Below are positions 34,326 to 44,332 of a stretch of 64,000 nt of DNA, piece by piece; positions within the stretch are counted from its first letter, which is position 1; every line of letters starts with the position of its first letter. The DNA lies in the NCBI RefSeq assembly GCF_004379255.2, contig NC_056038.1:14042363-14106362 (forward strand). The letters run 5' to 3'. The stretch comes from Salvia splendens. Lineage: Eukaryota; Streptophyta; Magnoliopsida; Lamiales; Lamiaceae. The position numbers were made by a program, and so were the translations under genes. The notes beneath the pieces are model-generated. The model worked only from the letters and a program-made list of their open reading frames with translations. It was not told the origin of the DNA and did not search any database.

Positions 34326-34527
34326 CTCCCTCCGTCCGCCATTAGGATTCCCGGTCACTCTTACGCACTTGTTTTATAAAAATGATAATAAATAGTTAAA
34401 GTGGAGAAATGGTAAAGTAAGAATTCTCCCTCTTACTTTACCATTTCTCCACTTTAACTATTTATTATTATTTTTACAAAACGAGTACGTAAGAGTGACC
34501 GAGAATCCTAATGGCGGACGAAGGGAG
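34326..34527. mobile_element. Stowaway MITE forming a near-perfect hairpin
   Basis: TA duplications at 34324-34325 and 34528-34529. The two halves are inverse copies over nearly their whole length: CTCCCTCCGTCCGCCATTAG ... AAAGTAAGAATTC centre ... CTAATGGCGGACGAAGGGAG. A transcript would fold into a stem of roughly 95 bp. Confidence 0.92.
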
Positions 34528-34689
34528 TATAACGTAGTACTCCCTCCGTTCCTAGTTAATTGCGACACTTAATTTCAACACTGATTAAAGATAGTGTGTA
34601 AATGAATGGTGAATATAGTAAAAAAAAAAAGTAAAAGAAATTATTTTTTTTGGTAACTAACAGCAGGCAGAGCCTGAAAACATACTAAA

Positions 34690-35085
34690 CTACCGAATAT
34701 AAGAAACGTATTTTCTATCATGCAACAACCAACTACAGAGTTCCATAGGGATCGTTACTAACACATGCATTCCTCTTTGAAACCTATAAGCATGATGTGA
34801 CATAAAGTCAGCAGCAAAATTCTCTTCTCTGTGCACATGTTGTACAACCACTAAATCAAAATCCTTCAATAACTCTTGTACCTTGTGCACAATTGCCCGA
34901 CAACATATGTATACCTCAAGGAGCCCCATAATCATAGAAACTCCGAGAAAACTATCATTCTCTACCTTCAACTTTCGATAGCCCGAAGTTTTAGCGACCT
35001 GTAACCCATAATACATACAGCAAATCTCTACAGTTAAAATGGAACAAACTCCAATATTGATAGCAAAAATATACAAATGACTCAA
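34690..35085 (-). pseudogene. RNase H-like tail of a LINE retrotransposon
   Basis: The 131-residue frame matches the plant RNase H (RVT_3) region at the C-terminus of LINE pol proteins: SILTVEICCMYYGLQVA (catalytic Glu region), LKVENDS (Asp), VVVQHVHREENFAADFMSH (final Asp), then a typical tail (FQRGMHVL). The first catalytic Asp strand and the reverse transcriptase are absent, so it is a fragment. A T-run on the plus strand near 34640 may be the complement of its poly-A tail. Confidence 0.7.
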
Positions 35086-35280
35086 ATATCTGGTAACTTT
35101 CTATTTCCTCCAAAATTATTAAAATGATTCAATTACATAGGAGTATGCTTTTATGCATTACATCATATTTACACTAAACAAACAGTTATTCCTAGAATTT
35201 CTTTTCTTCTTTTAAAAACAATTGCTTGTCGGAGTTACCACCACGTGAACTCATAAAATAATACTCCTCCATATGAACTA

Positions 35281-35509
35281 CTCCATCCGTTCTATAGAAA
35301 TAAGCCATATTTTTTTTTCGTCCGTCTCATACAAATAGTCCATATTTATTTATGGTAATCTTTTCTCCTTACTTTTTATTTTATTATTTATGGACCTCAC
35401 CATTCACTGCACATTTTTTATTACTTTTTCTACTTCTGTTTTACTTTACCAATTATACATTAAAAATTGTGCCAAAATCAAATGATCTATTTCTATGTAA
35501 CACAACGAG
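35281..35509. mobile_element. Stowaway MITE
   Basis: CTCCATCCGTTCTATAG at the left with TA before it, ending CACAACGAG followed by TA. It lies about 200 bp upstream of the FLZ gene, within its likely promoter. Confidence 0.65.
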
Positions 35510-35620
35510 TAGTAATACTCCAAAAAGTTCGAAATAATTGTGGAACAAAAAAGGTGCAAAATTCAATAAACCACGTGTTGGAAATTCATTAAAAACAATC
35601 ATTTTCTAGTCCCTTTTCCG

Positions 35621-35630
35621 TCTATATATC
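35621..35630 (+). promoter_or_regulatory. TATA box of the FLZ gene
   Basis: TCTATATATC about 100 bp upstream of the ATG, followed by a CA-rich leader typical of plant 5' UTRs. Confidence 0.6.
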
Positions 35631-35725
35631 CACCTCACATTCTTCATCTCTCTGCAACACAACACAATACACAGATTCTCAGTTTAAGAATCACTGAGCT
35701 AGCTCACTCTGCAAAGATCCCAAAA

Positions 35726-36169
35726 ATGTTTGCCGAGATCTGGAGCAAGAAAAGGCTCTCAATCAATAGCAATTGTGAAGGCCTTCGTTTCTTTACAAAG
35801 ATAGAAATCTCGAATTCAAACGTTGTTGTCAAGCCCATTTTCTTGCTCAAACCCAAATCCAAATCCCCAAATTCCAACAACAATTGCTACCTCAAACTCT
35901 GCCATCTCTGCATCAAACCCTTGAATTTCGATAAAGAGATATTCATGTATAAGGGCGATTTGGGGTTTTGCAGTGTAGAGTGCAGAGACAGGCAGATTTA
36001 CATGGATGAGACTCAACAAATGGAAGCCAACACGAAAAGAATACTCTCCACTTTCCGTCAACGCCACGCCGGTGGCCGCTGTGAGACAACCAAGCTCTTG
36101 GAGGACTACCGCCTTCGCCGCCGCCCTTTCTCGCCGCCGAGTGAAAGAGTTGTTTTCTCCTATAGTTAA
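35726..36169 (+). CDS. FCS-like zinc finger (FLZ, DUF581) protein
   Basis: A single open frame of 147 residues. The FLZ domain spans about residues 57-100: CHLCIKPLNFDKEIFMYKGD, then FCSVECRDRQIYMDE. It holds the paired Cys-x2-Cys motifs and the FCS-ECR signature. FLZ proteins bind SnRK1 kinase subunits and act as adaptors in energy and stress signalling, with nuclear and cytoplasmic locations. The N-terminus (MFAEIWSKKRL, EISNSNVVVKPIF) and the basic tail (YRLRRRPFSPPSERVVFSYS) are less conserved. Many FLZ genes have one intron near the domain; none is needed here because the frame is continuous. The start at 35726 follows the TATA box and is the first ATG. Intact. Confidence 0.93.
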   Translation: MFAEIWSKKRLSINSNCEGLRFFTKIEISNSNVVVKPIFLLKPKSKSPNSNNNCYLKLCHLCIKPLNFDKEIFMYKGDLGFCSVECRDRQIYMDETQQMEANTKRILSTFRQRHAGGRCETTKLLEDYRLRRRPFSPPSERVVFSYS

Positions 36170-36779
36170 AAAAAATTCACTTTTTTTTGTTCTTCTTCTT
36201 TTTTCATTTTCTTATTTCCATTTTTAGTTTTTCGTTGTTTCCACAATTTGAGAAACATAAAGTTTGAAGCATGTGTACAATGTCAAATGAGAAGTCCGAG
36301 ATATTTTGCATTTACCAGAATCAAGATTCGTAAGCTTTAATTTTTCATAGTTTAATAAAAATGTTAGAAAGCTTCATTTCATATCCTAGCTTGCCACAAA
36401 ATAACACATAATTGAAACGTTACGGTATTTTGTGGCACACTCAATTTATATAAAATATCTTAAAGAATATCTACAAATGTTGGATTCACATGATCCATTT
36501 GGTAACTCTCAAGCGACTTATCTTGGATAAGCCAAGATAGTGTAACAAGTAATGATGATTGGTCGATCAAGATACGAAAACAAATAGTACTCCCTCAGTC
36601 AAGAAAATAAATAATACTCTCAAGTTAGTAGTAAATTTTAGTATATAATAATATTTAAATTAAATATAAATTAAATTTGTTGGATAAAATAAAAATGAAA
36701 TGAATTAATGAGAAAGTGAAGGGATAAAATAATAATGTAAGGATGATTGCATGTGTTGTCTTTTAATTAAAAGCCTGAG

Positions 36780-37735
36780 AGGTGAAGTAAAAAATGCTAT
36801 GGAGTCATGGATAGTGAATGAATGAGATGATTAGGGGATAGATATGAGATGAGGTTGTGGATGGCCTAAAAAGTTGTAATATATAGTACTCCCTATTTGA
36901 TTTTAGAGTGAACTACACAAATGATCTCTGAACTATGCGTTTCGCACGCAAATGGTACCAGAACTTTAAAAATATCATGGGTAGTCCTGAACTAAGGTGC
37001 AATCATATTTATGGTACTTTTTCACTATTCATCACAATTTTGTACCAAAAATACCCCCAAGACATGGATGGTATTTTTGGACTTTCATATTTAGGTATTG
37101 GATATGATATTTTCCCTATCTCTAAGCGATTGAAAAAGTGAAATAAAAAATATCATTTCAGGTACTTAAACTATAAGAAAATATCATATCCAATACTTAA
37201 GAGAAAAATGGAGAAAATATTATATGCAGTACCTAGATATGAAAGCCCAAAAATACCCTTTATGCTTTGGGGGCATTTTTGGTGTAAATTTGTGATAAAT
37301 AATGAAACAGTACTATAAATGTGATTACACCTTAATTCAGGGATTACCCATGATATTTTTGAAGTTCAGATACGATTGACGTGCGAGACGTGTTCAAGGA
37401 CCATTTGCGCAATTCAATCTTAATTTTATTTGTTTCACTGCCGAACCCGATTCACGAAGTTTAATTAGCAAAGGCAAACTAATTAAAGTTTGAATTCCTT
37501 TTAATCATTCGTCTTTGTCGAAAATGATAATATCTGTTCTTTTAATTAATTTGTGGTCCTGGCTTTTTAAAGACACCCACAATTTTTTCAGATATAGCCC
37601 TTTGTGTGTTTGTGTGACACTGACATCTCACATATTTGAACGCTTATCTACAGGCTATTATTTTTATACTACTATTTTATCGATACCATTTATTAATTGT
37701 ACAGCCAATTTAATACTAGTATCTCTCTTTAGTTC
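36780..37735 (+). repeat. Copy 1 of a direct segmental duplication
   Basis: This stretch matches 42930-45800 in order and orientation. It shares the Harbinger-MITE tail (GATGAGGTTGTGGATGGCC), the inverted-repeat element (36910-37415) and then CTTAATTTTATTTGTTTCAC, TTAATTTGTGGTCCTGGC and TGTACAGCCAATTTAATACT. Copy 1 lacks the solo LTR present in copy 2. Confidence 0.85.
36910..37415. mobile_element. Long inverted-repeat (foldback/MULE-like) element, deleted copy
   Basis: Ends GAACTACACAAATGATC and the inverse GGACCATTTGCGCAATTC start inverted arms of roughly 240 bp that match with scattered differences (AAAATATCATGGGTA in both arms). No convincing target duplication was seen and no ORF belongs to it. 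A longer relative lies at 43040-44330. Confidence 0.7.
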
Positions 37736-38357
37736 ATGTAACACGGCCACACGCATGGTTATGCTATATAATTAATTATACTCTTTAGTTCATATAACAC
37801 GGCCACACGAGAAGTCGATGGCTATGCAATTAATTTTATTTTTATCTAAGCATCATTCGAGAGCACTATATTCTTATTTAATGTATGTTTACTATAATTT
37901 AATTTTATTTATATATTTAATATATTAAAAATATTATTAAAATTTTTTATTTTATAAACTACATAAAGTTACTATATTTTGTTATTTTATGAATTTAGTT
38001 GAAGTTATAAAGAAAACTAACAAACCAGGTTTTGATTTATAATTAATTTCTTAATTAATGACAATATTAATTCTTAGATTTTTTTTTAAAAAAAAAACAA
38101 AATTTATAAAACAAAAAAAATTACCAAAAAAGTGCTTATTGACATGTTACTCCGTACAAGTTAATATTTATCACATAACATAATCTACTTTCATTACGGA
38201 AATTATATCTTTTTTTTTCAAAATAAATACAAACTTTTAAATGTCTCGGATTCGAACTCATAACTTTTGGTCCGAATATTAATAACAGTATCACGTGGCT
38301 AACATACGCACACATAAAAATCACAATTCTAATTCGGCACTTAGCGGGATACGCCAA
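37736..38357. other. Intergenic, no gene recognised
   Basis: A short direct repeat (TCTTTAGTTCAT..AACACGGCCACACG, near 37729 and 37781), otherwise AT-rich without recognisable content. Confidence 0.4.
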
Positions 38358-38360
38358 TTA

Positions 38361-38640
38361 GACCATCCGCAATGGGCGGACGATGGCACGCCCGATGGCG
38401 CGCATCATCCGCGCCATTCATCGTCCGCCCCCACTGTGGGTGTGTGGCATAGGCCGCGGACGATAGTCGCTGCCTATGCTTCGGGCGCGACTTAAATCGC
38501 GGACGATGGCCATCGTCCGCTCCATTGCGGACGTCGCGGACGATGGCCATCGTCCGCGACATCGTCCGCCCCATTGTGAAGGCCGCGGACGATGGCACGC
38601 GGTTTCGTTTTTTTATAAATAGCGTTCATTTGTAATATTT
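38361..38640 (+). repeat. Left terminal module (L) of the Harbinger element
   Basis: GC-rich, with many CGGACGATGG / CCATCGTCCG motifs in both orientations and a TATAAA box at 38614-38619. It acts presumably as promoter of ORF1 and as transposase-binding region. It is nearly identical to 39988-40270. Confidence 0.85.
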
Positions 38641-38691
38641 CATTTCACACGATTTCATATTCGAAACTTACATTTACATAATTACTACGAA

Positions 38692-39753
38692 ATGGATTCA
38701 AGCCCCAATAGCCCTACGTTTAGCGGAGAGGCGCATTGGCCGGGTACAGAACCCAGCGATTATCGTTCGTTCGGCGACAACACCCATTACGATCCCGATT
38801 TCAGTACGGAATCGTATGGGTTGTCTGATATGGAGCCGTCTCCGCACCGCCCAACCGCATCGGCCGATCCCGCCCCCTCAGCGACCGGTGCCGCCAAGGG
38901 GAAGGCAAAGCGGAACCGGCAGCGGGGGCAGAAGTTGCCGCCTCCCGGTGACTGCGATGAGTACGCCCCCGGCCGTACGAACTACACCGGTGACGAAACT
39001 CTCACTTTGGCCCGGTGTTGGGTAGATATATCGGAAGATCCGATATTCGCCAACAACCAGAGACAGACCGCGTACTGGAAGCGCATCGCGGACCTCTACA
39101 ATTCGGTCAAGCCGCCGACCGCGTACAAGCGCAAGCGTGATCAACTCCGCAAGCACTGGGATCAAATCAAGAAGCAAGTGAACTTGTACTCGGCGGAGTC
39201 CGAGAAGTGCGCGCGATCACAGGGGAGCGGCGAGAGCGTGCACGACGTGCGCTCTAAAGCGATGTTGTCGTACCGGTCGATGTTCGGCGAGTTCAAGCAC
39301 GAGGCCATCTGGGCGCTCTTGAGGGAGAAGCAGAAGTTCCAAGGTGGAATTCTGCACACTGGTGCGCCGAAGAGGACGAAGGTCACCGAAGCTAGTGACT
39401 ACACGAGCAGCGGCAGCGGCACTAACCCGGTTGACCTCAATCGGACGTACATGGATGAAGGGAGTTCCGGCACACCGGTGTCCTCCCGGCGTCCTTCCGG
39501 CATCAAGGCTGCGAAGGCCAAGGGGAAGGCGACCGCGACGACATCGTCGACCGCTGCAACCCCTGATCCGGACCCGGATGAGCTCCCGACGCAGACGTCC
39601 ACCGCGTTTGCGTCGTTAGCTACAGCGTCGATGGCAAGGACGATGTTGCAGACGCACAAGACCCTCAAGAAGTGCACCGACCCCGAACAAGCCGAGTATC
39701 TCCGTGCATTACTCGATGAGTTGCTTAGGAAGTTGGGAATTGGCCCGACTTAG
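38692..39753 (+). CDS. Harbinger ORF1: Myb/SANT-like DNA-binding protein
   Basis: 353 residues with no break. The N-terminus is acidic and Ser/Pro-rich, followed by a basic stretch (KGKAKRNRQRG). The trihelix/Myb-like domain runs from about residue 96 to 180 (TNYTGDETLTLARCWVDISE, NQRQTAYWKRIADLYN, LRKHWDQIKKQVN). The C-terminal part (AIWALLREKQKF; PSGIKAAKAKGKATATT) matches the region of plant Harbinger ORF1 proteins that resembles NAM-associated proteins. In this superfamily ORF1 binds the subterminal DNA and helps bring the transposase to the nucleus and to the ends; both proteins are needed for movement. A TATAAA box lies 73-78 bp upstream of the ATG. Codon use is much more GC-rich than the host genes nearby, as is common for these elements. 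Confidence 0.92.
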   Translation: MDSSPNSPTFSGEAHWPGTEPSDYRSFGDNTHYDPDFSTESYGLSDMEPSPHRPTASADPAPSATGAAKGKAKRNRQRGQKLPPPGDCDEYAPGRTNYTGDETLTLARCWVDISEDPIFANNQRQTAYWKRIADLYNSVKPPTAYKRKRDQLRKHWDQIKKQVNLYSAESEKCARSQGSGESVHDVRSKAMLSYRSMFGEFKHEAIWALLREKQKFQGGILHTGAPKRTKVTEASDYTSSGSGTNPVDLNRTYMDEGSSGTPVSSRRPSGIKAAKAKGKATATTSSTAATPDPDPDELPTQTSTAFASLATASMARTMLQTHKTLKKCTDPEQAEYLRALLDELLRKLGIGPT

Positions 39754-39883
39754 TTTTTTTCTTTTTTTAGTAGAATGGTGTAATTTTTTTTTTATTAAAA
39801 CTTCACCGCTTGTTATTTAGTCGTTTTTTTTACTCGTTATGTGTTATTTGAAAACAGTTAAATTAATTAAACAAAACAACCAA

Positions 39884-39987
39884 ATGATGATGTGGCGCGT
39901 CATAGGGCGCGTCTTAGGGCGCCCCACTGCAGGTGGAGAAGGAGGAGGATAAAAATGCTGACGTGGCGCGCCATAGGGCGCGCCTTA
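39884..39987 (+). repeat. Internal copy (R') of the right terminal module
   Basis: GATGTGGCGCG, CCACTGCAGGTGGAGAA and AAAAATGCTGACGTGGCGCG occur here and again at 41817-41927. The last 20 or so bases of the true terminus are missing; the copy stops at GCGCGCCTTA, directly joined to the inner left module. Confidence 0.85.
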
Positions 39988-40270
39988 CACCATCCGCAAT
40001 GGGCGGACGATGGCACGCCCGATGGCGCGCATCGTCCGCGCCATTCATCGTCCGCCTCCACTGTGGGTGTGTGGCATAGGCCGCGGACGATAGTCGCGGC
40101 CTATGCTTCGGGCGCGACTTAAACCGCGGATGATGGCCATCGTCCGCGCCATCGTCCGCCTCATTGCGGACGCAGCGGACGATGGTCGCGGACGATGGCC
40201 ATCGTCCGCGACATCGTCCGCCCTATTGTAAAGGTCGCGGACGATGGCACGCGGTTTCATTTTTTTATAT
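39988..40270 (+). repeat. Internal copy (L') of the left terminal module
   Basis: Starts CACCATCCGCAATGGG, differing from the outer terminus in its first base (C for G), preceded by TTA. The body repeats the 38361-38640 module with few differences and brings its own TATATAA box (about 40266) upstream of the transposase ORF. Confidence 0.85.
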
Positions 40271-40349
40271 AAATCTCATTTCTCATTCAGTTGTGCATAC
40301 GAACATATCGACTATCTCTCAACATATTCTCTCTCAACATCCAACGAAA

Positions 40350-41684
40350 ATGAATCCCGGCGAAGACACCAATAGTTCTAGTTCGTCTGATTCCGGTCGT
40401 TCGATTGACGAAGCATTAGATGCAGCCGTTGAAGAGGCCATGGCGGCATGCTATTCGCAAATGCAGCGCGAGAAGGTGGCGGCTGCAGCGGCGGCTGAGC
40501 AAGTCCATCGTCCTATTCGACCTAGGACGTATGTCCGACGCAACCACGAGGAAGCTCACAGGCGTCTGGTTGAAGACTATTTTGCCGATCAACCACGTTG
40601 GGGCCCGACTGTTTTCTGCAGCCGGTTTCGAATATCGAGGTACCTTTTTCTCAGCATTGTTCGTACATTGTCTTCACGTGAAGAATACTTCACGTTTCGG
40701 GAGGATGCCATCGGGAAACCCGGCCTTACACCATTGCAAAAGTGCACGACTGCTATTCGTCAGTTGGCATACGGCACCACGGCGGACCTTTTTGACGAGT
40801 ACCTCCACTGTGGGGAGACTACAGGCCGCGAGTGTCTGAAGTACTTTTGTCGGGGGATAGTAGAGGCCTATGGCGACACATATTTGCGCAAGTCGACTGC
40901 CACTGATTGCCAGGGTTTGATGCAGATGCACGAGACGGTGCACGGCTTTCCAGGGATGCTCGGGAGCATCGACTGTATGCACTGGCAGTGGAAGAACTGT
41001 CCGAGGGCGTGGAGAGGCCAATTCACAAGTGGATACAAGGGCAGCCACCCGACGATGATACTCGAAGCCGTCGCTGACTATCGGCTTTGGATCTGGCATG
41101 CTTACTTCGGCGTAGCCGGGTCGAACAACGACATCAACGTCCTCAACTCGTCCACTCTCTTCACCGACCAATGTAACGGCAACGGCCCGGCCATAGAGTT
41201 TACTGCCAACAGACGCCAATACCATATGGGGTACTACTTGGCCGACGGCATCTACCCACGGTGGCCAGTTTTCCTAAAGACAGTTAGCTGCCCGATTGGT
41301 GAGAAGAGGGTTTTATTTGCGCAAAAGCAAGAGGCGGCGCAGAAGGATGTAGAGCGGGCATTTGGGGTGCTCCAATCACGGTGGGCAATTGTGAAAGGGC
41401 CGGCTCGTTTCTGGTACAAGGAAGTCATCGCCGATGTCATATATGCGTGCATAATCATGCACAATATGATAGTCGAGAGTGAAGGCGGAAGCATTACCAA
41501 TTGGAATGACGACGACCGTGCATCTAGCTCTGCCGGCACATCAACCGAGACACCCGATAGAGGGTTACCGTTAGGTTTCGATGAGGTTTTATCTAGGCAG
41601 GCCTCAATGCGCAACCAACAGGAGCATGCGCAGCTCATGAGCGACATGATTGAAGAAGTGTGGGCTCGTAACCGCCGTCGCTGA
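40350..41684 (+). CDS. PIF/Harbinger DDE transposase (HARBI1-like, plant transposon protein family)
   Basis: 444 residues without a stop or shift. The N-terminal helix-turn-helix region (RRLVEDYFADQPRWG, FCSRFRISRYLFLSIVRTL) is followed by a DDE nuclease fold. Its visible catalytic positions are Asp in GSIDCMHWQWKNC, Asp in GVAGSNNDINVLN and Glu in AQKDVERAFGVLQSRW. The C-terminal helix HAQLMSDMIEEVWARNRRR is usual for the family. The enzyme cuts and rejoins the element ends and makes TTA target duplications, as seen at the borders of this copy. The start at 40350 (MNPGEDTN) was chosen because it follows the TATA box of L' by a normal leader; the open frame extends further upstream only through L' repeat sequence. 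All catalytic residues are in place, so it is probably functional. Confidence 0.93.
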   Translation: MNPGEDTNSSSSSDSGRSIDEALDAAVEEAMAACYSQMQREKVAAAAAAEQVHRPIRPRTYVRRNHEEAHRRLVEDYFADQPRWGPTVFCSRFRISRYLFLSIVRTLSSREEYFTFREDAIGKPGLTPLQKCTTAIRQLAYGTTADLFDEYLHCGETTGRECLKYFCRGIVEAYGDTYLRKSTATDCQGLMQMHETVHGFPGMLGSIDCMHWQWKNCPRAWRGQFTSGYKGSHPTMILEAVADYRLWIWHAYFGVAGSNNDINVLNSSTLFTDQCNGNGPAIEFTANRRQYHMGYYLADGIYPRWPVFLKTVSCPIGEKRVLFAQKQEAAQKDVERAFGVLQSRWAIVKGPARFWYKEVIADVIYACIIMHNMIVESEGGSITNWNDDDRASSSAGTSTETPDRGLPLGFDEVLSRQASMRNQQEHAQLMSDMIEEVWARNRRR

Positions 41685-41930
41685 GTTTACGTTTTTTATT
41701 ATTTCGCATTGTAATGTATTAATTTTTATTAAATGAATGAAGATTTTAAAATTCGTATTTTAAATGTATTTTAGTTTTTTTTTAATTCGTATGTATTTTG
41801 TAAATATTACAAAATTGATGATGTGGCGCGCCATAGGGCGCGCCTTAGTGCGCCCACTGCAGGTGGAGAAGAAGGAGGATAAAAATGCTGACGTGGCGCG
41901 CCTTAGGGCGCCCCACTGCTGATGGTCTTA

Positions 41931-42929
41931 CTTGATTTGGATTTTATGAAAAATTTGGTATTGGATTTATAATCTTCGTTCTTGTTTGTTGTTTTTTCTT
42001 CAGATTTTTTTAAAGATTGTCTTCTTAGTTAGTACTCCCCCCACCCCAAGATAGTTAAGGTATTTATTTTGCGCATGAAATATAAGAAATTAATATGTTA
42101 AAGGTTAAAGTGAAGAAAATAAACAAAGAATAAAGTATGAGGAAGAGAAAGTTTTTGCTAAGAAAAAAATGACTCAACTAACTTATGATAATAAAAAAAA
42201 TATGACTCAACTATCTTTGAACGGAGCGTACTGATTATACTTTATTTCCCATATTTGTTTGAAATAAGCTAATTGGTTGCACGCGTCAATATACAAACTC
42301 CATAATTTAGTATTTTACTCAATCAATCATCACAATTTTTTCCATGACCAAGCTAATAAGTTAGGGTTTGTTTTTTACCTTTCCAAATGTTAGTTCTTTG
42401 TATCCGTAGAAACAAAAGAAATTAGCAAAAAGAATATAATTAGAAAGAAGAAGTAGAAGACCAGCAAAATAATTAATCTAGTATATTGAGATTTGAGATT
42501 AGCCACACGATATTGTGGGAGTGCAATAGTTAATGACGCTTCAATGTAATTGAACAAAATCCTCTCTTATCATTTATCTTCGTACTCAAAGATTTTCATG
42601 CCTCTTAAATATTTTACTACTATTATCCACGTATTTGTTAAAAAGTCATAACGATCTACAACTGAGTTTGATGATTAATTTTCAGTCGGCTTAATTTAGT
42701 AATGAATCTAAATACTTTTAGTAGGCAGCCATTTATCTTTGGTAAATTTTAGACTTAAATAAACTTTTCAGTTTGATATCAACAAAATGACTCTATTCTT
42801 CAATACCGAGTAATGAGATCTTGCGGTACCAATATCTTTTTCACATGTGGAACTAATATTGACCCACATTTTGCTTGTGGAAACTTTCGGTAATTATAGC
42901 AATTTTGTATATGAATTTCGGTAACAGTC
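41931..42929. other. Intergenic with a worn Stowaway-type MITE
   Basis: No gene. Near 42035-42230, TACTCCCCCCACCCCAAGATAG and CTATCTTTGAACGGAGCGTA have the layout of a small MITE with eroded ends; a related fragment lies near 4615. Confidence 0.45.
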
Positions 42930-43039
42930 AAGTCATGAATAGTGAAGGGATGAAATAGCTATAAGATAGATATAAGATGAGGTTCTGAGTGGCCTAAATA
43001 GTTGTAATATGTAGTACACCCTATGTGATTTTAGAGTCA

Positions 43040-44330
43040 ACTAACTACGCAAATGGTCCCTGAACTATGCATTTTGCACGTAAACGGTACCTGAACTTTA
43101 AAAATATCATGGGTGGTCCCTGAACTAAGGTGTAATAACATTTATGGTACTTTTTCACTATTCATCACAATTTTGCACCAAAAATGCCCCTAAGGCATGG
43201 AGACTATTTTTGGACTTTCATATCGAGGTACTGGATATGATATTTTCCCTATCTCTCTTGAGTATTGGATATGAGATGGGTTTTGATCTATGCAAACTCA
43301 TTCTTAATACAAAAATGTAGAACCAAGCATATGGAGGTCATGTTTAGGTCATCGTAAGCTTATTTTTACGTCATTATAGTAAAGATGACATAAAATGATC
43401 TTAGTATGGCCTCAAACCCGAAGTTTATAATATGAACTAAAACTGCTTTATAAAGACCAACCTTTTTTCTATTTAATTATTAACCATTAGATTATCAAAT
43501 CTCATGGTCATGATTTTGTCTAGATTTTGTATTGGGATCAATTTTTGTATTTATCATTTTCCTTGGATATGATATTTTCTTAAAGTTTGAGTACCTGAAA
43601 TAATATTTTTTATTTTACTTTTTCAATTACTTTATGTCAGATCATCTTTCTCTTTCTTCTCTAAAACTTTTAGAAGGTGAAAAATTTATTTAAAAATACT
43701 ATTATAAAATTCTTAAATATATTATTTATAAAAATTAAATTATAAATATAATTTTAAAACAACTTGTAGCTAAATTTAATTTTGATTGTGATTCAGTTAT
43801 ATTTTAATATTAAAAATTTAAAATTTGGATTAATTAAAGATAAAAGGCTAATTAAAATTTTTAATAGTAATAAAAAATAATCAAATCACAATCAAAATTA
43901 AATTAAGTACAAATTGTTTTAATAATTAAATTTATACTTTTAAATTTTACAATTAATATATTTAAGAATTTCATAGTAATTTTTTATTTTAATTTTTTAC
44001 TTTATAATAAAAAGAGAGAGAAATATGATTTGACATAAAGTGAGTGAAAAAGTGAAACAGAAAATATCAATTTAGATATTCAAACTATAAGAAAATATTG
44101 TATCCAATACTCAAGAGAGGGATGAAGAAAATATCATATCCAGTACCTAGATATGAAAGTTCGAAAAGGCCCCTCATGCTTTGGGTGCATTTTTGGTACA
44201 AAATTGTGATGAATAGTGCAAAAGTACTATAAATGTGATTACGCCTTAATTCAGGGACTACCCATGATATTTTAAAAGTTCATGTACCGTTTGCGTATGA
44301 AAGGCGTTCATGGATTATTTGTGTAGCTCA
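43040..44330. mobile_element. Long inverted-repeat (foldback/MULE-like) element, longer copy
   Basis: Arms matching those of 36910-37415 continue inward: TTGAGTATTGGATATGA and TTTTTATTTTACTTTTTCA at the left, with inverse forms at the right near 44040-44110. The centre (43790-43905) is a further palindrome containing TTTTGATTGTGATT and AATCACAATCAAAA. About 290 bp of foreign-looking sequence splits the left arm (about 43273-43560). No ORF. Confidence 0.65.
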
Positions 44331-44332
44331 AT

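Larger units (their letters stand above)
38361..41927 (+). mobile_element. PIF/Harbinger DNA transposon, apparently complete
   Basis: Terminal repeats GACCATCCGCAATGGG (left) and the inverse of GACCATCAGCAGTGGG (right), flanked by the perfect target duplication TTA (38358-38360 and 41928-41930). It carries both Harbinger proteins in one orientation, both open: the Myb/SANT-like ORF1 (38692-39753) and the DDE transposase (40350-41684). The terminal modules are duplicated inside, giving the order L - ORF1 - R' - L' - transposase - R (see separate entries). It is the best candidate in the window for an active element. Confidence 0.92.

Noticed and set aside
40674..41647. Minus-strand frames of 183 and 131 codons across the Harbinger transposase
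   Set aside because: Shadows caused by the GC-rich codon use of the plus-strand transposase gene.
39988..41927. The transposase half as a second complete Harbinger inserted into the first
   Set aside because: An insertion into the right module would leave the displaced end of the first element after position 41927; only one terminus followed by TTA is present. A fused or duplicated element fits better.
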